Source: Angiostrongylus vasorum (Eukaryota > Nematoda > Chromadorea > Rhabditida > Metastrongylidae). Taken from it: a stretch of 64,000 nucleotides of DNA. Positions 45,901-60,900 of this stretch are shown here, in pieces. The position numbers and the translations under genes were made by a program. How positions within the stretch are numbered: the stretch's first letter is position 1; every line of letters begins with the position of its first letter. The DNA is taken from NCBI GenBank assembly GCA_018806985.1, contig JADANN010000457.1:1860001-1924000 (forward strand). Direction: 5' to 3'. The notes beneath the pieces are model-generated. The model saw nothing but the letters and a program-made list of their open reading frames with translations. It did no database searches and had not been told where the DNA came from.

Positions 45901-48900
45901 ACGCCAAGTCTGCCGCCTTCAATAATGCGAACGAAACACGGTTCTTCTATACCGGATGGAGATTTAATCGAAGCCGAAATACCCTTTAATTCTGACTCAG
46001 TGATGTTCAGTGCAACCTCGGAAGTTGAGCCAACGGAAAGGTGAGCACGTTTTGCTCCTTCACCAGCTACTAGCACAGTGAATGGAGAATTGTGAACTTC
46101 CTTGCCACCGAGTTTTACATGAACTTTGTATTCACCAGGTACTGGAGGCACCCACGTCACTGAACATGTACCATCCTTATTGTCATGTATTTTAATCCTG
46201 CTTTGCGCTGGTCCTTCAATGCTCACTGACAACTCCTTCGCAGCGGATCCTTTCGCACACACGGTAAAGGCAGCTGGCTCTCCTACAGATGTATTCTGCA
46301 GACCTGGCCCGTAGACGGTAGCATATCCACCATGGTATCCATCCACGTAGAAACGAAGAGGGCTTCCATCAATGTGAGTTCCGTCTTGTACGATAGACAA
46401 CTCATGAGCACCGGGTATCTTCGGCACATATTTCACTTGGATCGTTCCGTCGTCGTTATCAATGATTTGAGCATGGTCAGTTTGTTGTGAAGGCATTGTG
46501 ACCACCGCTTTTAAAGAGCTCACGTGTACTGATGAAGGGACGTTCAATCGGAACTTTCTTGTCTGCAATAAAGTCGAACTGGAAGATAATGAGCGTGCAG
46601 AGGAGGTGATGCTCGACTGCTGATGACCGGAAGGTTTAGTGCTGACCGTGACAGCAGAAGAATCGGGGTGTCGAAATGAAGAGCCTATATACTCGTTCCT
46701 GTCACTATGAATGTCACTTTGGTTAGTGATCACAGTAGGATAGTGTAGCTCGTAGCAATCTACAGGATCTTGGAAATCGCTTGAGTTGACAGTCCTGTGT
46801 TGATCAGAGGAAACTGCCTGCAAATATCAGGTTTGAAAAACGAATGTAACATATGGAAGGAAACGGAATGTTTAAATAGTTCGAGCCGAATCAATAAGAT
46901 CGCACAAGAAAGAAAATTTTGAAATCTCATCAATTAAAAAAACGAATATTTATGATGAAGCTACATGCTTGATACCTAGATGACAAGTCATCCAAAGGAT
47001 TCCGTGGTTTTTAAAATATTAACGCACTTCATAATTGATACGGTCCTGGCTTAGGAATATTTCTTCCCTGGAGTCCCAATACGCCATTCGAGACTCTGAG
47101 CTCCAATATGGATCAGAGAAAAACTTGTTCCTTGCGCATTTGTTTGTTCAAGGGTAGAGATAATTTCGATCATCAGTTTACCCTCAGTTGGGCGTTCGGA
47201 CAAAGAAAACCGGACCTCGTTGTCATTTTATTCAGGAGTGAACCCAGTTGTAAATCGTAAATATGATATAAAAAACACAAAAACGAAGAAACAGTAGATC
47301 GTTTGAAGTACACCATCAAATCACAGATAATCACATGGACAGGATGACAAAAATAGATTTTCTAAGATATACCATTTCTAATTTTCACGTGAATCGTACA
47401 CCTCAAAAAACTCGCGACAAAGACTATACTTAACGTCATGTAAGCATTGTAGTGAACCCTACAGGGTTCAAGCGGTCTTTTGAGAGCTGTAAGACAATTC
47501 TTCGATTATTACAACATTTGAGGAGCAGAGAACAAGAAAGATTTATAAAAATGACTTTGCCCTATATAATTAGGACTAAATACGGTTTTCAAAGAGCGTT
47601 TTTAAAATTGCTTAGCACCAAAACTTTCAACAAAGCGAAAACGACACTTAATTTTTTTTAAATTGCTAAGGCTATCTCGACAGGCACAAAAATCAACGTT
47701 ACATTGAGGATATCACCATGTGGTTGTGTACAAAATTCGAATTCTCCATTTGCATCGCTGTTCGAAATAGGAGCCTCGACGAAGAATGCAACAAAAGCAC
47801 AATTTTTTGAGCCCCATAAAACATAAATTTCTTACTTGATACTTGAACGGCATGTCTTCACGGGTTGCGTAAGCCTCAGCACAATCTCCATTTTTCAGAG
47901 ATTTGCTGGTTTAGCCGTTGTGGTCTGCTGGAATCCCGAGGTCAGCCTGGCGAAAGTCTGCCTCAGGCCTTCACCACTCCAGGCAGTCGCAGCCCTTGTG
48001 GATCAAAGGGGATTCGCCACCATGGGACTATAATTTCGAAGAGGTATAATAAGAAAACATTCGTTACTGACAAGGATCCGTCGAATCTAGCACTGTCTAT
48101 TTCAATTAAAAAAGTTCACTATACCATGTGCTGAAAAATATTGGTTTAGAGTTGAAGATGACCACTATTAAAGAAATCATTGCAGCGTGTAACTGTTAAA
48201 TTGCAGAATGAGAAAAAATAAAGCACTTTAGATCTCTTCAATGCTTCTCGAATATGAAAATGACGACTGCAAAGCCAACAGCCTAGCCGTGCTGCATGCT
48301 TTGTGTGAAAAAAGAATGTGATTGGGGAGAAGAGAGGTTGGCTAACTCGATGCACAATGTGGCAGCTGTTTCATAAACGGCTCCGGCAAAACACAAGTCC
48401 AAGAAGACAGGTGAGAAAAAAGGACTATCAGCACCCTAGTTTCCAGACTCAGTTAAGCACATTACACAGCTCCATGCAATTTGTCTACATTTAATTGTTC
48501 GGGATAGTTCAACGCCTCGTTGGGAGATATTCCTGGGTGAACTGTGATGTGGGATTAATCTATACACCATCACACATACTGGAAACAGATCCACACTTCC
48601 ATGTTAGAAGTTCAGTTAAGAGCAAACGTGTGCCATGGCAGATTCAATCGAGCCACAAATAAAAGTCGTTTGGCCAAAAGCGGTAAACAAAAAGGTCTTC
48701 ATATGAAAAGTGTGACACTCTTCAAGCAAACGGGAACCACATGGGAGCTCTAACATGCGGGAGGACGAACAGAGATTTTGCTGATAATTTCTACTTATTT
48801 ACTCGATGACCAACGGATTAACAAGCATAAAAAACCTAGCTGAAACAAAGTCAAGGGTAAAGTTCGAAGATTATAAGCAGCATATACCTTACCGTTAAAG

Positions 48901-51900
48901 AAAAGCAAAAATTCCATTTGCCTTTTACACTCCCTCATACACAATTTTACACTTCATTTCACAACGGAGCATCAACACACCTCATATATTTCCACATTTT
49001 TGTGCCACTTTGACTCCACATAAGAAAAATCGATACAAAATAAATTAACAGGAGCTTTTCCTTATGTGATGAGAAGCTTAATAGTCAACTTTTTCCCAAA
49101 GATATATGAGAAAATTCAGTGTCTTGCTTAAGTACGCCGTATTGCTTTATTGTTCAAGAAAAACTACAACTGAAAACTCCTTGAATACTAGTACTAAAGT
49201 ACTATATGAGGTCTTAGAAAGACGGAACACGCCCATATGTAAATATTCAAGTTAGGATCTATTATAAATTATAGAGATTCTTAATGTTCTAGAGACCACT
49301 CATTCCACTTTTTCCATTTGATTGGTTTGACCACTTTTTTTACGTTGAATAAACAGGACGGTAAGAAACAGTCTGAGTCACATCACACTAAAACAGAAAA
49401 AAAGAGATGAAAGAGGTCACGTCAAGAGGAAGTTTTTCTGATTCCTCAAGTATTCAAAGGAATGTGATCTATTTATTATGTACAGCGGTTCAAACCGAGA
49501 AAGTTAATGAATGTAAAGTACCTCTAAACGATATCGACACGCTGAAAGAACAAGGACAGCTGACAGGAAGGCTGCTGTGGAAAATGTGGAGCTCATTATT
49601 CATAAACATGTGTGTTGACGGAATCTGATTGGTAAACATGCCTACAGTTTGCCATTGGTCCCGTAACTATTAATACTGGCAGCTCAACTAAGCACAGTGG
49701 TAACAACATCATTAAACGCCGTAATTTCTTTATACATTCTGGGGAAAACGGATGCCTCCAAACGCTTTGCCGCTTCATCGTGGCTGGGAGGAGTTCCTAG
49801 GTGGCGTACTACGATGTACAGCAGGGGTATTCATTCCCCCAGCACGGTCTCCCGAGTTCAGGAGTCCGGCGTTTCCATCAGGAAACCTATGGCTAAGAGT
49901 AACCCAGTACCAGGATCCACCACCGTCCTGGCATCAAACTAGTCGCATAGTGGCAAATCTCCCTCTGATTCACAAGGGCGCCAACTGCCTGTGGTGGCGA
50001 CGACATGAGACAAACTTTGGTCTGGCTCACCACGGGACTCCAGGGCACCACAATAGCTAAACCCACTCCGAAACAATGGAAACTATGCTAGGGTGCGCCC
50101 AACTAGTGAAGATGGGCCATCCAAGCATCCAAGCTTCTTTTACATCACGCTGACAGCTTCAACAAAGAATTCTCCATATCAATCGATTTCACTTCATTCA
50201 GGATGAAACTGAGGGAAACAAAAAAAGAAATGAGAGAATCGCGTGGCATCTCATCTCACGCACTATGTGCCTGTCAAGGCCTCTCAAGGACTTAGCCATA
50301 GATCGAAGGTAAACATTATTTGCTTAAAACCATTGCAGCATTATATGATAATAGTAATTAGACTGTCTGATACAACACATTTTATGTTTAAAAAAGAATA
50401 GATTACCTCAAAAAAGATCTCATCGACTTTATCACCACCATAATAGACATCTAACGTATTAAATCCCGGTTTAGTTGGACTGAATCTGACAACATCACGA
50501 TATCTATAGGAGCCCAACTGTTTTGACTCCACATCTAAAACGACAATCGTGCGAGCTTATGTCAGTCACAGGGAAAAACACGGGACTTGGAACGACAGAT
50601 GACGATGTCGAGAAAGCTAACCGAATTTCACAGCAGTAGGAGACTTTGGTACAACAGCTAATCTAGCCGAAGGATCGTCTCGAGTTCGGTCGTAGGACAC
50701 GACGCCTGTTTCACCGACAGCCACCCGTACACCACTGAGCTTTTCTGAAAGCGTAAAACAATAATTCAAAAATTTTGATTTCCGCATAGAGACTGCCTAG
50801 AGTGTTATAGTTGGTTAGGCGGAAGTCGACCATTATGCTGATGTTTCCTTCGAGAATTCTGCTCTCGTGCTTCAATAACTAAATCACTAGTAAGGAAACA
50901 AATACTCAATCAAATAAATCAGAGGAATTAAAACAAATAAATAGGTGTTCCTTGTCTTTCACAATAAAAAATTTAACAAAATCGAAAACTACGACAAGCG
51001 CGGCAGCACTCGTGACGAGAAGAAATTTGTTAGAGCACAAAAACGGTTTTTTGTTTTGAACGACATGTAAATACAATCTTTCATCGGATATTCAGGAAAA
51101 ATGTTCTGTATGAGAAGAAGTGTGTAACAGAGTCGTAATAATGCCATGGCAAGAGCTAGAAAAACTTAACTTGTGGTTGTAAGGATTTTGTTTCCTGTTA
51201 AAATCGATAGAGCTGATATAAAACATAACAAAAACAGGACATGGTGGAACTACAACCGTGATAGGAATCCGCAAGAAAAAATCTTGATCATTAGATCTTC
51301 ATCAAAGTCAGATGACGTTCTCGTGCTATATTTGGGAATTAGATGGAGAAATTAATAAATAAGCTCAATATGTGTACGGTGATTTTATGAACTGGGAAGA
51401 AAAAATCATCATTTTAACTACTATGGAAGAACTTCCCATGAATTCATCTACTTAACTCTTTCGCAACGCAGTTGGTTTTTTGAAAAACAACCGGTAGCTT
51501 CTCGATCGCTAGAGCATTCGCGAGTTCGGAATCTCATAGATTTATAAAGCAGACTTTGGTTCACCACATTAGCCGCATTTACGTTTACACGGCTTCCTTT
51601 CAAACTTAAATATCTTCATGTCATAATTTTTGAAAAACTGAAAATGAAAACTGGAAAGTTTGAAATTTTCAACACAACAGGTTATCTGCAAACATGAACG
51701 ATATATTGAGAAACACTGCCGTATCATATCTAGCGAAACCGAAGAAATATATATCGTGGTTCCAGAAAAACAAAATCTAATCATGATGAAACAAGATAAC
51801 TTTTATCGCGTGGATAAAGATGGGTAGAATCTAATGCTTTTATCTCAAGCAATGAGATTCACTTTAAGGTGAGATATGTTGACTTAGAATTGGAAGCGGC

Positions 51901-54900
51901 CATTATTTACACATCCCATGACTCCTACTGAGGTCACGTCATCGCCTAAGTGTTAGCCGTTCCAAGACCATACGCACTGATTTCCATATGTAAGCTAGTG
52001 CACGCCACGGACGGTAGTCTTGAGTGCAATGCACAGTCCGATCTACTTCAAATGACACTCGGTCAGGTAACCCTGTCGTAAAATATTCGTTGACGTTATA
52101 TGACCTATTAGAAATACGATCAATCTAACTTTTCGAAGAGTTCATAACAACAGTCGAACATGAAGCAGCAACAGAAATTTAATCATAGCCATAAGGAGGA
52201 ACCGGCATAGTCATCTACCGCAACAAAATTTATGTAGATCTAAATAAGCATTGCCTGATTCGTGAAAAAAAAGAATGGAGGTTCATCTGAACAAGTAAAT
52301 TATATCAAAATGATAATTAGGGTTGGGCAGCTACATGTTTTTTCTTCAATTCATAATAAATTTCTACTGAAAATAAGACAAAGGTTATACTAAAAGTATG
52401 ACTTTGAAAAAGAAATTCTTACGAGATTGAAACAAAAACTGAACAGAGATAAGAGATTGAAGAAAGTTCGCTAACCCTTCAGCTTAATGTCCTCTTTGTG
52501 ACCAGACTTCTTTGCGAGTACACTTATTGGTTCATCAACCTTTTTACCATTAATAAATACATCCGCTTTGTAGGTACCAGCCATATCCGTTGGCCATCGA
52601 ACCTCGTACTGTTTGGGGATGCCAGCTTCGCAAATAAAGCAGTCCCGAGGTTTTGTGTCAGGACCCTGAAGAGATAAAACATATTAAAGCATTAATTCGA
52701 CTGCAGAAATTCTTTTTGGCTTCAGAAAGTTTCCTAATTTTAGCAATTTAAATAATTAAATTAATAACTTTCTTACGATAACCAACTAATCAGAAACTGA
52801 ACGGATCTGACTTCTAGTCAAGTTCTGCCTTTTTTAGTAACCAAAAAGGAGAAAAAAAACCAAAAAATAACTGGGAGTACTAAGGTCAATTGACGAAAAT
52901 CAGATCAGGCAAAACGATAAAACATCCCTAAGGTACGAATTTTTCCCATTGTCCTTTGCATTCTATAATCTCTTACATAACTGCGCAATAAGGGTCGTCT
53001 TGAATAGCGCGACAGTAGGTGGGAAAAATCTTATGATTGAAACACTCATGAGAGCAGCTTTATAGATTCAATACGACTTTCCAATAATCGAAAAAAAGAC
53101 GTGATAATAAAAAAAATCGGTAGTGGCAAATAAACGTACATATACTGGTAAATAACAAATGAAAACACTGCTTTTTAAGGAGTTCTTCAGACTACATTAG
53201 ATGAAGAAGTTACTTCAAAATAAATATACGCACCAAAACTAGTACTTTCAGATCGGTAACTTTCCCACATTTGGAGACATCAATACGAGCAGCAACTTCT
53301 CGAGAAGCGCAGACATCAAGGAATCGTGCTATGACAAATCCAAGTATGAAAAGCACTCATTTTCGACCATAACATGAACACCATAACATGTAACTCACTT
53401 GATCCATCCAATCCGCTAACTGTCATCATGTTAACATCGGTCTCGGGAAGCAATTTGATCAGAAATGGACTGGAATCTTATAAAAAATTGGAACACCTAC
53501 TCTTAAGAGAAAGAACTGACAAAAGCAAATATTATCGTAGTAACCTGTTCGGAAGGGCCTTTCCGTCATACGTGATATCCACTGGAACTAAACAACCAGG
53601 CTCACCAAATGGTGTAAAGCGAGCATGATATAGACGAGGTAGGGCTTTGTCTTTTTCCAACAGTGGTTGTTGATAAACTAAGTGCAAGGATCTTGTTAAC
53701 AACTTCAAAAACTTGAACTGTTAAGCAGCATGTGGAATTTTGAAGTCAATTTCTACGCAGACTCCACATCATGCGCTTAAGAGGAAACCAAATAAGTGAA
53801 CGAACTCACTGGGCGGTACAGTAACAGTGATTGGAGCTTCACGAGTACGTGAAGCGTCGATGTCAAATAGAACAGGACATCCTACATGGGCCTCAGATTG
53901 AAGACCTGTTATGACGACGCGAGAAGGATCATACGGATAGTCAGCAATAACTCGGAACGGTGATCCTGGAGATGAGAACTAAGTACGTGTTTACGTGTAT
54001 AGACAATAAAGCAAAAACTACAGCTTTACTCTAGACTGCCGATTTGACACATCATATATTAAAGAGAGTTATGGGTGTAATGTTCATGAACACTTTAAAA
54101 AATATAACAATATCATTCCTGGAGGCTGCTCTCATAAAATTTTCTCAAGCATTCATGTTTTGAAGTTTTGGTAAGTGTTAAAAAATATGATACATAATAT
54201 TCTGGTTTAGACAAAATGATAAAAAAATTTCGGTGTTGACCAACCCTTGAGATATGCGTCATGCATTCGACTTCAAGTATCGTTAGAGGTGAATGCATAT
54301 CTGGTCTTTACCATGACTTTCGGTGGTATTCCGATATACGAAATCAGTGCTGCTTTCCTCCCAGACAAGTCTAGCAGCAATTTGTTGATTCCCGAGGGAT
54401 AGAAGGCTTGGTGTGATCCAGGAACGAGATCGTGCCAAACAGCACGTTTGTATTGCAGAGCATCTCTAAGCACTGCGCCACATTCGCCGCTTCAGCAATA
54501 TTCTAATCCATTCTATTTAACATTAGATATAAGATACAGAAAAAAGAAGAAAATCTTTGAAGTTGTCTTGCTTAATTCCAACAAACTAAAAAAAATTATC
54601 ACCACAAGATGTTGATATATCAGCAAAACTTGAGACCTCAAACTTTTTCACATAATACCCTCCCATGAAAAAAAATATATGGTAAATGAAAAGCTAAAGA
54701 GAACAGAATCTTGATGATCTATATTGAAAAATTGAACAGATAACCATTACATACTAGAAGCAGCGACCATGTAAATCTCTCTATGTAGTCATTATTACAT
54801 GAAACTACTAACCAGGAATTTGCCTCTTATCCTGGTTTTTTCCATAGGAAATAGCAATCACGTACTCTCCCGGCACCGATGGAACATAATCGACCGAGCA

Positions 54901-57900
54901 GGTACCATCGGCGTTGTCGTTGCATTTGTTCTTAGCTTCAGCGGGACCCAATATTTGTATCAACAGCTCGCCGTCTCCAGCATTCTACGAAGGCATTTTG
55001 AAGGATGAATAAGAAACGATTGTAACTTAAATAATGCTGAGATATTTGAAAAACTCCGCACCGCAGGTGTCTGGGGTGGGAAACGAATGCGCTATTACCC
55101 TTTTCAGGGGCTAACGCGTTCACCACCACACCATGCGGGTCCTTCGTTTCGCCTGTCCTCAGCTAGTTCTATCGATATCTGCCATCAGCAATCACCCGTC
55201 AGCAGGATTGATCTGGGGGACCCAAACCGGCAACGAACCCAGTTAAGATGAGACTGTAGTTATAATCACAATTTTTAACTTATTATTTACTGCCTACTCT
55301 TCTTAATGGCGGTATTTCGCAACGTACCCTGCCATTATAAAGAGTATGCAGTAAATAATAAGTTAAAATTGAGATTAAAACATTGTAGTTCGTCCGTCTT
55401 ATCCTTAAATACCAAGCTGTCATCAAGCTAAATCATTTTTGATTTCGTTTCTCTCCAATGGCCTAGACTAACATGAGTGCTTTTTCAGCTTTGAAATTTT
55501 CTATGACAAGTAAAGTACGCTCGAGGAAACTTAAAAATTTAGGAAATCTTTCGTCACAAATAATATAAAAAAACCATGAGATACCACAAGAACCACTCCA
55601 TGTTTCATACCTGGGCGTTAATAGCAAATTTAGTAGACTGTCCAACAATGGCGGTTTCTAGACCGTCGCCACTTACATAGCACTTGGACGCATCGTAACC
55701 ATCTAACACATTAACGGTTGCCTCTTTCACGAGAACGTCATCGAAGAACACCTAGCGAATGGAATAATGGCATAAGTAGAATATTAGGTTTCACAAATAA
55801 AACGAAGGACATTACGCAAGTTCAGTTCTAATCACTTCTTAGTACGCCAATTTCCGCTTGCTTCATGACACCTTCAGTAGAAAATATTTCAATGAAAACC
55901 TCACGCGTGTTTAGAAATAAACTAGCAGACATGGTGTACTTAACAGATAGGTAATCATAACATGTGGATCTACCACATTTGCGTCATACAAACGATCCCT
56001 CTTTTCAATTTCACCACAGAAGGCCTCAAATCCTTTCAATTTTTCTCAGAAATACTAAGTTAACTGAAGACCACACCTACCTTCACAGTGGCCTTTCCTA
56101 GTTCGTGAGCCACGAATACGCCGCTGTATACTGTTGGTCCAGATAGCCTTAACGGCACTTCCAAATTCCTACCGTTTAAGTTCGCAATCATTTTCACACC
56201 GCCAGCATGAGGAAGCAGACCACTCGTATCGATTGTAGTACTGAAACGGTGACCGCGAAGAACATCGCCTAAACAACACAGGTCAACGTGGGAAAGCATT
56301 TCGTAATTATCTGTTTTTTTGGCCTACAGCCTGCTCTGCACTTCAAGGTTCTTCGTGAGAACAACTTCAAAAAAAAATCCTCTTACCAACAGTGTAAAAA
56401 GCGCGACTAAAAAACGATGAAAGAGTGAAGGCAATAACTCTTGTATTTCAGATAGAAACTGTATGGATGTCTGCTGTACGCACTACTAGAAACACGACCC
56501 ATCGCCTAAAGGTGACACCCGCGTAGGTCTTAGTGTAGAATTCTGGCCACAGCCACAATGATGCTGAGATATTTGCAAAACTCCGGACCTCAGATGTCTG
56601 CGGTGCGAATCAAACACGCTATTATCCTTTTCGGGCGCTAACGCGTTCACCACCACACCATGCGGGTCCTTCGTTTCGCCGGTCTCTCAGTTTTCTATTA
56701 ATCAGTGTGATCAGCAAACACTCGTCAACGGGACTGATCTCGGGAGACCAAATCTACAGTGAACTAGTTAAGCTCAATCTATAGCCGAAATCACAATGTT
56801 AACTTTTCATTTACTGCCTACTACAATTTTTTACCGCAGGATGTTATTTGTGATACAACCACAGTGATTCTGAGATATTTGCAAAACTCCGGACCCCAGG
56901 TGTCTAAGATGTGGATCGAAACCGCTAGCTCCCGGAAAAAGTAACAGCGCCCTCCATCCCCACTACAGGCACCTCCGGTCCGGAGTTTTGCAAATATCTC
57001 AGAATCACTGTGGTTGAATCACAAATAACACCCTGCTGTAAAAAATTGTGGTAGGGAGTAAATGAAAAGTTAATCCTGACCACAGCGCCGATTGCTTTCT
57101 GTTGTACATTTGACACGCCATGAGCCTCGATCACTAAAGGCTCTTTTTTACCTGTTGTCGTTAACCTTGATATAGTTCTCTGTGGTACTCGCAGTTCCGT
57201 CCTATAGACTGCGCATTGAATAGTGTTCAGTGATCTTTCATGATGCTTATGTAGCATGCACGTTTTCGACGCATGCGTCAAGGAAGAATCGCAGCCCAAG
57301 AACTCATCATCGATTTGGTCACTTCACTATACCACCCTCTTGTAAGTTCTCACAACCGCTCTTTTTCTACAGAATACTCCTAAGACCAAGTCATAAAATT
57401 CATGAAATTGAATATTGTTTTCTTCAGACTTAAGCGTAGCCTATTACTTGTAGAAGCACTGTGTACTCTAGAAATCGAAATATACTAGCATTCGCCCCGT
57501 CTAGATAATGCTTAACGATATGACTTTCGACCTTCAATCACGTGTACCTCAGACTAGTTTTCTCATGATATACATCTTCGAAAACGGCTGTAAATACTTT
57601 TCGTAAAATCTCCAACTCCAAAGTTTTCTCAGTCTCCAAAGTTTTCGTAACATCTCCATATTCAATCTCTCTCTTCACGTCAACGATAAAGTTGTTGAAG
57701 GATGGAAATTCTTGTAACGGAGTTGTTACGCAGCTTATAAAGCACCCTTGCATATTGGGTATGAAGGTCTGACTCTCTGTAGCCCCATGGCACAAAACAC
57801 CGCTTATAACTCAAATGAGTCGAAGGCTATCTCAATTAGATAAAAATGAAAAAAGCGTCTTTTCCGTCACGATACTTCGGTGGGTTGTTAATGCGGATGA

Positions 57901-60900
57901 CTCGAATGAGAAGCGTGTAGATGTAGGAAGTCAGAAGACCAGGTGATAGCTGCCAATGTGAAAGTCCACTTTCTTGTGAAACAATACTATTCTGTTGGCT
58001 TTCCTTTACACTAGAACTCTGTATTCTGTGAACTAACGCGTGAAAAGCCGAACCAGCGTGTTCCTCATAAAGACTGAAGATTGATCCTTCACATGTTCGA
58101 GTCTAATCCTATCCGAACATGGTGCTACATTCTTTTTCACTGACTGGCTAGCATTTCAAACTGTGGAAGACAGGACTGTTGAAAAGAGATATCCCTTCTA
58201 CCATCCAATGATATGCAGCTAGTTGGACACGGCTACTGAAATGATTGAACTGAGGCGGGGTAAAACTGGTGAATAATATTCTCCATTGCCTTTCCGGACG
58301 CACCGACTTTTCGCCTGGCCACTGCAAAGCAGTCATTTTGAACTTTTATCTTGCAATTTCTGGATGGGCATGGCTGATGATCTTGCCAACTGCTGTAGCT
58401 TCAGTTAGTGGTGCCATCGCCGCTTCTCAAGATCTTTGCTCATCTCTTTTCTGAAAGTCCAAACATATGTTGGTGTTCAGTTGTTCCTAACTTTAAAACT
58501 GTGTTTGATAAGTCTGTCTGATTAAAATCTATGCTGCAACAAGTGTATCCTCCAAAAAAAACTGGCTATAGAAGTGAGCAAATCTCTATGTACGAGCGTT
58601 TTTGAGATACCTTTCCCGAAATTGTGCTTTTCTCTCATTCCTTAAAGAAATGAATCTTGTGTAAAAGGAGTCCGTGGTGCGATCCCATGGTAGTTTTCTG
58701 ACAGCAGTCGCATCGAATAGGCAAACCCTTCCACGTTGTCGTCTATCGCCATACAGTGTTTTCGTCTAGAATTGTGAAACTCTCGCCTGAATTTGAGAGG
58801 AAGATCTGTGCTAATGGGAGTTACCAAGAATGGTCTTGGTCTTGGTCATAATAATTAATTCAGATAGCCACTAATCCTGCTCATTCTAGTTATCGGGTCC
58901 CGAAGTGAAGTCTTTCAGACGTTCTTCTGATTCTATGTTTGGTGCTGAAGTAGTCAATGATTACCTGACAGCGACTTCAGTAGAAATTCTTCAAGTCCAT
59001 AGAAAATGTTTCCAACTCGGCTTTGTCTAAGGTTGATGTTGGGACATATGAGAAAGCCCATCAAAGATTATATTGGCACTCATTCTTTCAACCATAAACG
59101 TCCGACTTGGTTCATTAGTTGTTTAAGGTGATTGATATTTATGGCAACTCATGCTGATAACGTAAATCAACTCCGCAGACTTTCGTTATAGCATAATCCA
59201 AAAATCAATTCTTCTTCACTATCACAAACGTTATTTAATGGGGTAGTATTTTCGGCTATCCGACGACGCTTCTTAATCTGTATTATCAGATCATCCGTTT
59301 CCCCAATCTATGCAGATATAGACAGTCTAAAACAGTCACAGAATTTTAGAAGCTCGGGAGTACTTATCCTATCCAATGATACCATATCGGAGTCTTTTCG
59401 AGATACCAGAAATGAAATTTACTGCTTCTTACTTTTACTGCCCATTCATAAGCACACAAACCTTACCAAATTCATACATTCTTTCTTTGATGAGCTTACA
59501 CGAGATTAATAACGATATTTCCTTTCGCGTAACGTTTCTACGTCTTCGTCTTCATCAGAGCCGATGATCCCAGCCGGTGGTCCACGCTTGTTCTTCGTCT
59601 CGATGTGGAGGCTTAACAACCTCGTGTAAGCTCATTAAAGAAAGAATACATGTTGATTTATAATACCGAGGTTAAAGGAAAGTCGGTTTTAAAAAATATT
59701 GTCCTTTTGTCCTTACCGAGTTCTTTCATGGTGACTTGATAAAAGATACAAACAATAGTACCTAGTCGGAGTTTTACAGAGTAGATGAATAACTTATTAA
59801 AATAGGCTAGAAACACTTAACATGTCCATTCCATTGACTTGACAGCATGTCTTTGGCTGGAGTTAACATGCGGATATAGAACGCATCTACGCAAGAACAC
59901 CTAAGTGCGCATTGTGACACTCCACATTGACTTATCAGTTGGGGATCTCTCTGTGTGAAAGTTTCGTGAATATGCTCTGGATTTCTGTGAAACTACCAAA
60001 TAGTATAATCGGATTGTTTTCCATTTGCTTATTCATACTGTTAGTTGTGAATACACAGAAGCTACAATGTGATTTCACTCAAACTAAGATTAGTTTAACT
60101 TCAGGGTATGATTACTACATGATTAATATTGTTGTCATTACTTCGCCAACACCACTACAGTACCTGGAAAAAGTTGGGAACCCAAAAGTGAGCAGACAAT
60201 ATCTTGTTCCAAATTAAAAAGTGTATTCATTACGTGAAATTTTAGTGAATTATATGTATGAAGGAACCTTTATGCGAGATAACAATACAACTATTTAAAG
60301 TAATGCTATAACCATCTTCATTTCAAAGCCATGATATACGAGATCGCAAAAAAAAAAGATGTGAAGGACATTCACTGGACACATGGAGTGGTCTGCGATG
60401 TAGGTGAGCCACTAGACATTGAAGAAAAAGAGAATTCAGTTTTATCGTGATCCGCCATTAGCGATGATGTTACTATGGTTGGAACAGCTAGTACTTGGAA
60501 AGGACTGCCGGCAATATGACTGTTGTCGAACATTACTCTCAGGAAGTACACACCCGGTGTCTGGGGTACGTAGTACATTGTTAGGGTTCCATCACGATTA
60601 TCCACACAATGAACTGGAGTTCTTGTTGGCCCATCGACAAACAAATCAATGTCACCAAATCCGGCGAATGTGGTGTCGATGGAAACGTATGTAGATTGTT
60701 GGACTACAACAGGGCCTAACCCTGGTCCAGTCACAGTAACGAGATCGGCCCTAGGAGGATCAGACCTAGAAACTACATACTCGGCCTCTGCTTTGTTCCC
60801 CTCTGGCACCGAGTGTAATAAGTATGGAGCACCAACAGGCAGGTCTCGGTACGTAACCGAGATACTGTAATCGCCAATTTCCGAAGGTGTGAACCAGACA

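Noticed and set aside
45712..46314. Plus-strand frames of 110 and 62 codons
   Set aside because: Antisense shadows of the large filamin exon.
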